DNA from: Motiliproteus sediminis
GTDB lineage: Bacteria; Pseudomonadota; Gammaproteobacteria; Pseudomonadales; Balneatricaceae
Assembly: GCF_017912535.1 (NCBI RefSeq)
Contig: NZ_JAERQK010000001.1
Span: forward strand, 186,001 to 250,000
DNA length: 64,000 bases
Direction of reading: 5' to 3'
A program made the position numbers and the translations under genes. The notes below the pieces were generated by a model. That model saw only the letters and a program-made list of their open reading frames with translations. It did no database searches and was not told the origin of the DNA. Positions 17,847-26,172 of the stretch are shown here, in pieces (within the stretch, counting starts at the first letter, position 1; each line of letters starts with the position of its first letter).

Positions 17847-18260
17847 GTGTCAACAGCCAGCTATCAGGGGCTGACCCTGAAACGCTTCGCTCTCGGTTGG
17901 TTGCTGCTGTTGCTGGCCGCGTTCAGCAGTGGCACCTTGCGTGAGCTGGGCTACGCCCGTTGGCTCGGCGAGCAACAGGCACAGCAGCTATCGACCCTGC
18001 TCACAGCACTACTGTTTGGCGTGCTCATCGCGCAGTTGGGGCGCCGTTGGCGAATCAGCTCAACCACCGAGGCCTGGTTCGCCGGCGGCGGCTGGTTACT
18101 GCTCACCCTGCTGTTTGAAACCCTGTTTTTTCATTATGTCACCGGTCACAGCTGGTCAACTCTGGGTGCCAACTACGACCTCTTCGCCGGGCGGCTGTGG
18201 CCGCTGCTGCTCGTGTGGGTGCTGGTTGCTCCCCGCTGGTTTTGGCGCCGTTGTCATTGA
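17847..18260 (+). CDS. Small membrane protein downstream of draT
   Basis: 137 residues with about four hydrophobic helices (LALGWLLLLLAAF-like, LLTALLFGVLIAQL, GGWLLLTLLFETLFFHYV, LLLVWVLVAPRWFW). I do not recognise the family. The start is taken as the GTG at 17847, with GAGAGG 9 nt upstream and just past the draT stop. An ATG frame from 17787 would overlap draT by 47 nt and adds a hydrophilic stretch before the first helix. Immediate linkage to draT suggests co-expression and perhaps a role in switch-off, which is inference. Confidence 0.7.
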   Translation: MSTASYQGLTLKRFALGWLLLLLAAFSSGTLRELGYARWLGEQQAQQLSTLLTALLFGVLIAQLGRRWRISSTTEAWFAGGGWLLLTLLFETLFFHYVTGHSWSTLGANYDLFAGRLWPLLLVWVLVAPRWFWRRCH

Positions 18261-18337
18261 GGCGTAGATGCGACACCCGTTCCGGACCAAGCTGTGTCAT
18301 TATGTAAGCAGGTTCTTATGTTTTTGGTCGGTGGGCC

Positions 18338-18961
18338 ATGAGTGCTTGTGAATGTCATAACGACGCGGAGGAGCTGTCGCAACAGCGTGGCCTGTTGTTG
18401 ACGTTGCTTGGCCTCAATTTCACCATGTTTTTGTTTGAATCCGGCAGCGGTTGGTGGGTTGATTCGGCCGGCTTGCTGGCTGACGGGCTGGATATGCTGG
18501 CTGATGCCGCTGTCTACGCGCTGGCGCTGTATGCGGTGGGTCGCGGGGCACGCAGTAAAGCGGGAGCCGCGTTGGCCAGCGGGTTTGCCCAGCTGTGCCT
18601 GGCGCTGCTACTGATCTGGCACATCTACCAGCGCTGGCGCTATGGCACTGAGCCGCTCGGGGAATGGATGATCGCTATAGCAGCGTTGGCGTTGGCCGTT
18701 AACCTGGTATGCCTTTGGTTGCTGCGCCGCCATCGTCGAGGTGAAGTGCATATGCGCGCCAGTTGGTTGTTTTCGGCCAACGATGTTCTGGTCAATCTTG
18801 GCGTCATGGTCGCCGGCGGTATGGTTTCCTGGTCTGCATCGCCCTGGCCTGACCTGCTTATCGGCAGCGTGATTGTGCTGCTGGTGATGCGAACCGGTGC
18901 GCGCATTGTTGTCGATGCGCAGCGAGAGTTGCGGGGAGAGACCAAGCGGGGTCTGGCTTGA
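18338..18961 (+). CDS. Cation diffusion facilitator-like transporter, membrane domain only
   Basis: 207 residues with six predicted helices and a Cys/His-containing N-terminus (SACECHND). The segment SAGLLADGLDMLADA corresponds to the second helix of CDF transporters, where the acidic and His residues bind zinc or cobalt. Here the usual His is Leu or Asp. Helix five has SANDVLVNLGVMVAGG in the place of the second metal motif. The cytoplasmic C-terminal domain of classical CDF proteins is missing, as in short CzcD-like forms. It lies 77 nt after the draT-linked membrane gene. Metal specificity cannot be read. Confidence 0.8.
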   Translation: MSACECHNDAEELSQQRGLLLTLLGLNFTMFLFESGSGWWVDSAGLLADGLDMLADAAVYALALYAVGRGARSKAGAALASGFAQLCLALLLIWHIYQRWRYGTEPLGEWMIAIAALALAVNLVCLWLLRRHRRGEVHMRASWLFSANDVLVNLGVMVAGGMVSWSASPWPDLLIGSVIVLLVMRTGARIVVDAQRELRGETKRGLA

Positions 18962-19081
18962 GCGGGTTCCGGTGCTCGGGCGGGGCGGGTGCGGCTAAAG
19001 CTATGAATTATTAACACAGTTTTAATGGGGTTTCTGCTACTCTTCTGGGGTACTAAATAGTCCGTTTAGGGAAATGACTGA

Positions 19082-20200
19082 ATGCGTGTTGTGACCTTGT
19101 ATCTCCGCCGGTTGCTGGCGTTATTGGCCGCGGTTGCGGTGGTAGGATGCAGCGAAGCCGAGCCCTATAAGCTCGGCTACATTGCCGGGTTGTCGGGCCG
19201 GGTGGCCGATCTTGGTATCGCCGGGCGCAATGGTGCCATGCTGGCCATTGAACAGCGTAATGCGGCCGGTGGTGTTGACGGGCGCAAGGTGGTGTTGGAA
19301 GTTCGCGATGATGCTCAGCGAGCCGAGACCGCGGTTCAGGGCGCTACCGAGCTGGTGGAAGCGGGGGTTGAAGCAATTATCGGCCCCATGACCAGTGTTA
19401 TGGCAATGGAACTGGTGCCGGTCATTAACCAGCACGGGGTGGTGATGGTGAGCCCAACGGTAACCACCTCACAGTTGACCGGTATCGATGATAATTTTTT
19501 GCGGGTGATCCGGGATACCGACGAGTACGGTCGCCGCAACGCCGAGTATCGCTTCCAGCAATTGGGACATCGGCGCATTGCAGTGGTTTACGATGTGCGC
19601 AATGCCTCTTATACCGAGAGCTGGTTGGCCAGCTTTCGCAAGTACTTCGAGCGGCAGGGCGGTGAAGTGATAAAAGAGGTGACTTTCCGCTCCGGTGAAG
19701 AGGTGCACTTTTCCGAACTGGCACAACAACTGGTCGACGCCCAGCCGGATTCGGTACAGATTGTCAGCGCGGCCATGGATGCCGCGCTGCTGATTCATCA
19801 ACTGCGCAAATTAGCCCCCGCGATGCCGATCGCGACCTCCGAGTGGGCGGCGACCGAAAAGTTGCTTGAGCTGGGGGGGACTGCCGTTGAGGGGGTGGTC
19901 ATGGCGCAGTTTTTTGATCGCAGCAGCTCCACACCGTCCTACCTGCAGTTCAGGCAGGCTTACGAAGAGCGGTTCTCGCAGCCACCGGGGTTTGCAGAAA
20001 TCGCCGGTTACGACGCGGCGCAGGTCATCATGACGGCGCTGGCAGAAAAACGTGATGGTGAAAGCCTGAAGGAGGCTATTGTCCGCATTGGCGCATTCAA
20101 GGGAGCGCAAGGAACGGTGGTGATAGATCGCTACGGTGATGCCCAGCGCGATACCTATATCACTGAAGTCAAGAATGGCCAATTCCGGTTAGTCGAATAA
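19082..20200 (+). CDS. Periplasmic ligand-binding protein (Leu/Ile/Val-type)
   Basis: 372 residues. A lipoprotein-like start (LLALLAAVAVVGC, possible lipobox at VVGC) precedes a type I periplasmic binding fold: YKLGYIAGLSGRVADLGIAGRNG, EAIIGPMTSVMAMELVPVIN and FAEIAGYDAAQVIMTAL. No ABC permease or ATPase is adjacent. It is followed 2 nt later by a large sensor kinase, so it most likely presents a ligand to that kinase rather than importing it. The ligand, perhaps an amino acid or amide, is unknown. First gene of a four-gene signalling operon (19082-26172). Confidence 0.85.
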   Translation: MRVVTLYLRRLLALLAAVAVVGCSEAEPYKLGYIAGLSGRVADLGIAGRNGAMLAIEQRNAAGGVDGRKVVLEVRDDAQRAETAVQGATELVEAGVEAIIGPMTSVMAMELVPVINQHGVVMVSPTVTTSQLTGIDDNFLRVIRDTDEYGRRNAEYRFQQLGHRRIAVVYDVRNASYTESWLASFRKYFERQGGEVIKEVTFRSGEEVHFSELAQQLVDAQPDSVQIVSAAMDAALLIHQLRKLAPAMPIATSEWAATEKLLELGGTAVEGVVMAQFFDRSSSTPSYLQFRQAYEERFSQPPGFAEIAGYDAAQVIMTALAEKRDGESLKEAIVRIGAFKGAQGTVVIDRYGDAQRDTYITEVKNGQFRLVE

Positions 20201-20202
20201 GC

Positions 20203-23200
20203 ATGACATCCAGGCGCTCGCTGGCACAGTCAATATTTATCAAGCAACTGCTGTTGGTGCTCTTGCCTATGGCTGCGGTGGCTGTGTTGATCTATGCGGT
20301 TCTCAGTGCGGATCTGGAGCAGCGTGCGCGGCAGAGTAATGCGGTACTGGCCAAAGCGATCGCCGATCAAGTGGGCGAGTTTTTGCAAAAGCCTTTACTG
20401 CTGCTCACCAGTCTTGACCTGCAACAGACTTCCTTTGACCACAGCCAGCTCGACGAGAAGCGTCGCTTGATGGACGAGCTGATCGATAGAACCGGGGTCT
20501 TTGACGTCATCTACCTGCTCTCGGCGGAGCGGCTGGTGGAAGCTGTGGGTTTGCCGGCATCGCGGCGGGCTTACCGCGAAGATCTGGAAAACATCTCCGC
20601 AGGCGGGCGTCAGTTTATACGCGTGGCGCAGGCTACCGACGAAGTGCAGTGGTCGGATACCTTTCTGTCGTTAATCTCCAGCACCACTTCATTGGGGCTG
20701 GCCTACCCGATGGCCGGCAACGAACTGCTGGTGGGGCATCTGAACATTGCCAACCTGTCGCGCTATGTGGCTAACCTGGCTGACAGCCGCGATACCCTGG
20801 CGCTGATTCTGGACAAACGCGGTCACATTATCGCCCATCCGGATCTGGAGGTCGCCAATCAGCAACTCAATATCAGTAACCAGGCGCTGGTACGCCTGGC
20901 CATCTCCGGGCGAGACCAGACCGGTGCGTTACGCCTCAACGGGGTCAGTTATCTGGCCAGTACCCGCACCATTGCTGATGTCGGCTGGGTGGTGGTAACC
21001 GCTCAGCCTGTGGCGCTTATTCGCCATGATATTGCCAACACCTTATGGGTGCTGGCATTCGGTACCCTGTTGGCGGCGCTGCTGGCGCTGGTGCTCAGTC
21101 GCTGGATGGCGGTGTTGCTGGCCCGTCCCATCGTGCAGTTCAGCGAGGCGACCAGCAAACTCAAGCGGGGCGAGTTTCACCTGCAGTTTCCAGACAGCGA
21201 TATCAAGGAGGTTGAGCTGCTGGCGGATAACTTTGAACAGATGGCCGCGGAGCTGCGCCAGCAGCAGCATTCGTTGCGAACCAGTGAACGCAAATATCGC
21301 GATCTGGTCGATCAGGTTCCCTGTGTGATCTGCCGCCAGCTGCCGGGGCAGCATGGGCAGGTATCGTTTATCGGTAATCCGATTGAGAAGATCAGCGGCT
21401 ACGCGGCGTCACAGTTTCTCAATCCGGGTGGTCTGGTCGTGGCGCAGCTGGTGCACCCGGAAGATAGAGACCGCCGGGAAGCTTTGATAGGTGAGCGACT
21501 CAAACAGCGCCAAGGTTGGGGGGTAGACTACCGGCTGCTCCATCGTGACGGCTCCGTGCGCTGGGTCTATGAAGAGGGGCGCGGTAGCTTTGATGACCAG
21601 GGTGAACTGCGCCACTGTGATCTGATGTTGATTGACAATACCCAGCGCAAGTTGGCGGAACGCAACCTGCAAGAGCAGGCTGAGCTCTTGCTGACGCTGC
21701 TGGATACCATCCCCAGCCCAATCTACTACCAGAACTGTGCTGGTGAGCTGCAAGGCTGCAACAGTGCCTTTGAGCGCTTCTTTACCCTGGATCAGGGACG
21801 TCTTCTAGGCCGACCGATGAGTCATTTGGTGACCGAGTTTCCCGAGCTGACGCCGCTGACCGAAGGAACACAGCGGCTGTTTGTCAGTGCTGCCGCGGAT
21901 ACCGCGGAGATGACCCTGAGTATCGCCGGGGAGCCGCGTCATATTACGCTCAAACGAGCGTCCTTCGTGAATGCCGAAGAACAGGTCTCAGGACTGGTGG
22001 GAGTCATCTACGACCTTACCGACCGATTTAAGGCGGAGGCCCAGAACAAGCAGCTCCGGCGTTACTACGGCAACGTAATCGATGCCATGCCGTCAGCATT
22101 GATCGGCCTGTCAGCCGCGCGCCAGATTGTTCAGCTCAATCGTGAGGCACGCAACCGGCTGCGCCGCGCAGGAATATCCGACAGCGCCGGCTACGCCATC
22201 GTGCTGCAACAGTTCGGTTTGGAGCAGGACTGGATTGAGCATGCGATCAAGGTACAGCAGGTGGATGTCATTCGGCGGCAACCACGTCTGGGCGGGCGTT
22301 ATCTGGATGACATTACCATCTATCCCCTCGACCAGTCGGTCGGTGGTGGGGCGGTGATTCGGATCGACGACGTGACCGAGCAGAGTCGGATGGAAGAGGT
22401 GGTTGTGCAGTCCGAGAAAATGCTCAGTGTCGGCGGATTGGCGGCTGGCATGGCCCACGAGATCAACAATCCATTGGCCGGTATTCTGCAGAATGTGCAG
22501 GTGCTTCATAACCGGATCAAACCGGACCTGCCCGCCAATCAGCGGGCTGCCGCTGATTGTGAGGTGTCGCTGGAAGCCGTGCGCTGTTATCTGGATGAAC
22601 GCCGTATTCCCGAAATGCTGGCCGCGATTGAGGATTCCGGCCACCGCGCCGCGCGTATCGTAGAGAATATGCTGAGCTTTGCGCGTAAAAGTGATTCTGA
22701 CTTCATCGCAACTGACCTTACCGAGTTGTTGGAGCAGACGGTTGAGCTGACTCTTAACGACTACGACCTCAAAAAGAACTACGATTTCCGTGATGTAAGC
22801 ATCACGCGGGAATATCAGCCGATACCTCGGGTGCGTTGCGCCCCTAGCAAGCTACAGCAGGTGTTTTTTAACCTGTTGAAAAACAGCGCTCAGGCGATGG
22901 CGAGTAACGGTCATCGCGGTCAACCGGCGCAGATTACGTTGCGGGTTCAGTACCGTGCGCCCATGGTGCGGGTTGAGATCGAAGACAATGGCCCCGGCAT
23001 CGAGCATGATCAGGCCAAGCGCGTGTTTGAGCCCTTCTATACCACCAAGGAGGTGGGGGTTGGGACCGGTTTGGGATTGTCCGTGTCTTACTTTATCGTT
23101 ACCGAGAATCACCGCGGTAATATGTGGGTAGAACCGCGCAGCAGCGGCGCCTGTTTCGTTGTTGAGTTACCGGCAGAGGAGGGCAGTCATGGCACGGATA

Positions 23201-23211
23201 CTGATCGTTGA
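20203..23211 (+). CDS. Membrane sensor histidine kinase with Cache and PAS domains
   Basis: 1002 residues. A TM helix (about 10-30) leads to a periplasmic double-Cache-like domain to about residue 275, a second TM helix, then HAMP (about 305-360). Three PAS-type regions follow (about 365-690), with LDTIPSPIYYQNCAGELQG in the second. The H box is LAAGMAHEINNPLAG with His752. The ATPase has FNLLKNSAQAM, DNGPGI and GTGLGLSVSYFI. It lacks its own receiver domain. The stop overlaps the next gene, a stand-alone receiver at 23189, by 23 nt. The upstream binding protein is the probable input. Confidence 0.9.
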   Translation: MTSRRSLAQSIFIKQLLLVLLPMAAVAVLIYAVLSADLEQRARQSNAVLAKAIADQVGEFLQKPLLLLTSLDLQQTSFDHSQLDEKRRLMDELIDRTGVFDVIYLLSAERLVEAVGLPASRRAYREDLENISAGGRQFIRVAQATDEVQWSDTFLSLISSTTSLGLAYPMAGNELLVGHLNIANLSRYVANLADSRDTLALILDKRGHIIAHPDLEVANQQLNISNQALVRLAISGRDQTGALRLNGVSYLASTRTIADVGWVVVTAQPVALIRHDIANTLWVLAFGTLLAALLALVLSRWMAVLLARPIVQFSEATSKLKRGEFHLQFPDSDIKEVELLADNFEQMAAELRQQQHSLRTSERKYRDLVDQVPCVICRQLPGQHGQVSFIGNPIEKISGYAASQFLNPGGLVVAQLVHPEDRDRREALIGERLKQRQGWGVDYRLLHRDGSVRWVYEEGRGSFDDQGELRHCDLMLIDNTQRKLAERNLQEQAELLLTLLDTIPSPIYYQNCAGELQGCNSAFERFFTLDQGRLLGRPMSHLVTEFPELTPLTEGTQRLFVSAAADTAEMTLSIAGEPRHITLKRASFVNAEEQVSGLVGVIYDLTDRFKAEAQNKQLRRYYGNVIDAMPSALIGLSAARQIVQLNREARNRLRRAGISDSAGYAIVLQQFGLEQDWIEHAIKVQQVDVIRRQPRLGGRYLDDITIYPLDQSVGGGAVIRIDDVTEQSRMEEVVVQSEKMLSVGGLAAGMAHEINNPLAGILQNVQVLHNRIKPDLPANQRAAADCEVSLEAVRCYLDERRIPEMLAAIEDSGHRAARIVENMLSFARKSDSDFIATDLTELLEQTVELTLNDYDLKKNYDFRDVSITREYQPIPRVRCAPSKLQQVFFNLLKNSAQAMASNGHRGQPAQITLRVQYRAPMVRVEIEDNGPGIEHDQAKRVFEPFYTTKEVGVGTGLGLSVSYFIVTENHRGNMWVEPRSSGACFVVELPAEEGSHGTDTDR

Positions 23212-23560
23212 TGATGATGCGACGGTAAACGCCAGTCTGGCGGCCTATCTGGAGGACTTTGACCACCTTCCGGTGGTTGCGGAAAATGGCGAAGACGCAC
23301 TGGAGATGTTAACTGACTCGGCGGTTGAACTGGCGTTGATCGATTTGCGCCTGCCGGGCATGAATGGAGAACAGTTGATTGTGCAACTTTACGAGCGCTG
23401 CGGGGTGAGGCATTTTCTGATCCACACCGGCGCTGTGCACTACTCGCTGCCGGACTCGTTACTTGCGCTGGGGATTACTCCGGCTCAGGTGCTGTACAAA
23501 CCGTTGGCGGATTTAAGCCTGTTGCTGGATGCCATCAACCGGGAGCTGAGTCGCCAATGA
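23189..23560 (+). CDS. Single-domain response regulator
   Basis: 123 residues. A lone CheY-like receiver: ARILIVDDDATV acidic pocket, phospho-acceptor Asp in ALIDLRLPGMNGE, Thr in FLIHTGAVH and Lys in VLYKPLADL. There is no output domain. It starts at 23189 (AGGAGGGC before the ATG) inside the end of the kinase gene, and its TGA overlaps the next ATG as ATGA. It probably relays from the kinase at 20203 to the cyclic-di-GMP enzyme downstream. Confidence 0.88.
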   Translation: MARILIVDDDATVNASLAAYLEDFDHLPVVAENGEDALEMLTDSAVELALIDLRLPGMNGEQLIVQLYERCGVRHFLIHTGAVHYSLPDSLLALGITPAQVLYKPLADLSLLLDAINRELSRQ

Positions 23561-26172
23561 TGCAGGATGACAGCCCACTGATCATTACCATTGATGATGA
23601 GGAGTCGATTCGCCGCAGCTTCTGCAATTATCTGGAAGATTACGATTACCGGGTGATCAGCGCGGCTGAGGGCCACAGTGGCATCGAGATGATCGCGCAG
23701 CAACGCCCGGATCTGGTGTTGGTCGACCTGCGAATGCCCCGCTGTGACGGACTTGAGGTGTTGGCATGGATTCGTCAACACCGGCCGGAGATGCCGGTCA
23801 TTGTGGTATCCGGCACTGGCGTCGTCGGTGATGTGATTGAGGCACTCAAGCTGGGAGCCTGGGATTACCTGCTCAAACCAGTCAAAGATCTGGAGATGTT
23901 ACGGCTGTCGGTGGAGCGGGCGCTGGAGAAAGCCGTGCTGCAACGGCAGGCGCGTGATCATCAGGCCGAACTTGAGCGCGAAGTTGCGCGCCGGACCGAG
24001 GCCTTACGGCGGGCCAATCAACAGCTCGATATCGCCTCCAAAGCGTTTGAAACCCATGATGCGATTCTTATCACCGACCCCAACGGGCGCATTATGCGCG
24101 CCAATCCGGCGATGGAACAGCTAACCGGTTATTCGCAGGCGGAGATGCAGGGGCAGACCCCGCGGCTGTGGCATTCAGGGCTGCAGTCGGAGGCCTTTTA
24201 TCAACGCATGTGGCAGCGTCTCCACGCCACCGGAGCCTGGCAAGGCGAACTGTGGAACCGGTCGCGTGATAATCGTCTGGTGCCGGTCTGGCAAAGCATT
24301 TCGGCAGTGACTGATGATGACGGCAAGGTGCGTTACTACGTTGGTATCGCCACGGACCTGTCGGAGCTCAAGGCCAAGGAGCGGATGTTGCAGCGGCGCG
24401 CACGTGAAGAGCAGGTGCTGGGGGGCTTGGCGCGGATGTCGCTGGAACAGCTGCACACCGACTCGTTCTTGCGTTCGGCGTCGGCGTTGATGCGCGAGCA
24501 GCTCGACGAACTTAGCCTGCTTGATGAGATGCTGGTCTGTCAGCCGGAGGGCAGCGAGCCGATTTGTCAGGAACTCAGCGGTACTGAATGCCCGCATCCG
24601 CTGCCTGATAACCGCTTGATTCAGACGGTACTGGAGGAGGGGGACGCACGTCAGGTGACGTTGGACGAGGGGGATGCCAAGGCGCAGTTGCTGATCCCGT
24701 TGAGCTCACCACGCCATCGACTGGGGGTGCTGGTGCTGTATGCGGCCTCTTCGTTGGATTGGCCCAGCGCGCACGGCTTTTTCAACCGCTTGGGTGAAGT
24801 GCTGACGCTGGCTATTTTGCAGCAGGAAGCGGAGCGTGAATTGCAGCATCAGGCCACCCATGACAGCCTGACGGAACTGCCCAACCGGCAGCTACTGATC
24901 CAGCTGCTGGAGCAACAGCTGAAATCCGCCATTCGACGCGATGAGCGCGGGGCGCTGCTGTTCTTTGATCTGGATAACTTCAAAACTCTGAATGACTCTC
25001 TTGGCCACAGCAAGGGGGATGAGCTGCTGCACAACCTCGGCGGGCGCATCCGTTCGATCCTGCGTGATGAAGATATTCTGGCTCGGTTGGGCGGTGATGA
25101 GTTCGTTATCGTGTTGCCGCCGGGTGAGATGAGCGCCGAGGCGGCAGCAAACATGGCCAAGCGCGTAGCCGAAAAGGTCCAGGAGGTGATCAGCCAGCCG
25201 TTTCAGCTGGGTGATAATGAGTACCTGATCGGCGCGTCCATTGGTGCGGCGATCTACCCCGACGGTGGCCGCAGCAGTGATGATCTGTTGAAGCGGGCCG
25301 ACAGTGCCATGTATTTGGCCAAGTCTCAAGGGCGCAACAGCCTGCGTTTCTATGCTCCGGAGCTACAGCAGGCGGCGGATCGCCGACTCTATATCGAGCA
25401 CAAGCTGCGCCGAGCCATTGAACGAGACGAGTTGGCGCCATTTTTCCAGCCACAGCTTGACGGTGATGCCCAGGTGGTCAGCGCTGAGGTGTTGATGCGC
25501 TGGTACAACGATGAGGACGGCTGGATTTCGCCCGCGGAGTTTATCCCGGTCGCGGAAGATACCGGGCTGATTATTCCCATCAGTAACTGGTTGCTCGAGC
25601 GGGTGTGTCAGCGGTTGCAGGCCTGGACCGACGCGGGACTGAACGGCACTTTGCGGGGGCTGTCGATCAATGTCAGCCCCAACCAGTTTTATCAGCCGGG
25701 GTTTGCCGCCAACATGTTGGCGATGTTGGCGCGCTATCAGGTGCCGGCTGAGCGGATCATTCTGGAAATTACCGAAGGCGTGGTGTTGCGCAATCTTGAA
25801 GAGGCGATCGCCATTATGTCTGAGCTGCAAAACGCTGGCCTGGCGTTCTCGCTGGATGACTTTGGAACCGGCTATTCGTCACTGGCCTATCTGAAGAAAC
25901 TGCCGGTGGACGAGCTTAAGATTGACCAGTCCTTTATCTTCGAGGTGGATAAAGACCCTGACGATGCCAAAATCGTTGATGCGATTTTATCGCTGGCCGG
26001 CCATTTCGGACTTAACGTGGTGGCCGAAGGTGTAGAGACGGTTGATGCCTTCAAACTGCTGCGAAGTCGTGACTGCGACATCTACCAGGGTTTCTTCTTC
26101 AGCCGACCGCTGCCGGAGGCGGAGTTTCTCGAGTTTCTTAAGGCCGACCGCAGCGGTTTTGCACCCGACTAA
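23557..26172 (+). CDS. Receiver-PAS-GGDEF-EAL cyclic-di-GMP protein
   Basis: 871 residues. Domains in order: receiver (about 1-125, LVLVDLRMPRCDG), PAS (about 155-275), a GAF-like region (about 285-420), diguanylate cyclase (about 430-600, ARLGGDEFVIVL with intact GGDEF) and EAL phosphodiesterase (about 615-865). The phosphodiesterase motif reads EVL rather than EAL, but NVSPNQF, EITEGVVL, DDFGTGYSSLAYL and VAEGVET are present, so it may still be active. It makes or breaks cyclic-di-GMP when phosphorylated, linking the upstream sensor to surface or motility behaviour. Its stop overlaps by 3 nt the stop of the convergent gene. Confidence 0.9.
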   Translation: MMQDDSPLIITIDDEESIRRSFCNYLEDYDYRVISAAEGHSGIEMIAQQRPDLVLVDLRMPRCDGLEVLAWIRQHRPEMPVIVVSGTGVVGDVIEALKLGAWDYLLKPVKDLEMLRLSVERALEKAVLQRQARDHQAELEREVARRTEALRRANQQLDIASKAFETHDAILITDPNGRIMRANPAMEQLTGYSQAEMQGQTPRLWHSGLQSEAFYQRMWQRLHATGAWQGELWNRSRDNRLVPVWQSISAVTDDDGKVRYYVGIATDLSELKAKERMLQRRAREEQVLGGLARMSLEQLHTDSFLRSASALMREQLDELSLLDEMLVCQPEGSEPICQELSGTECPHPLPDNRLIQTVLEEGDARQVTLDEGDAKAQLLIPLSSPRHRLGVLVLYAASSLDWPSAHGFFNRLGEVLTLAILQQEAERELQHQATHDSLTELPNRQLLIQLLEQQLKSAIRRDERGALLFFDLDNFKTLNDSLGHSKGDELLHNLGGRIRSILRDEDILARLGGDEFVIVLPPGEMSAEAAANMAKRVAEKVQEVISQPFQLGDNEYLIGASIGAAIYPDGGRSSDDLLKRADSAMYLAKSQGRNSLRFYAPELQQAADRRLYIEHKLRRAIERDELAPFFQPQLDGDAQVVSAEVLMRWYNDEDGWISPAEFIPVAEDTGLIIPISNWLLERVCQRLQAWTDAGLNGTLRGLSINVSPNQFYQPGFAANMLAMLARYQVPAERIILEITEGVVLRNLEEAIAIMSELQNAGLAFSLDDFGTGYSSLAYLKKLPVDELKIDQSFIFEVDKDPDDAKIVDAILSLAGHFGLNVVAEGVETVDAFKLLRSRDCDIYQGFFFSRPLPEAEFLEFLKADRSGFAPD

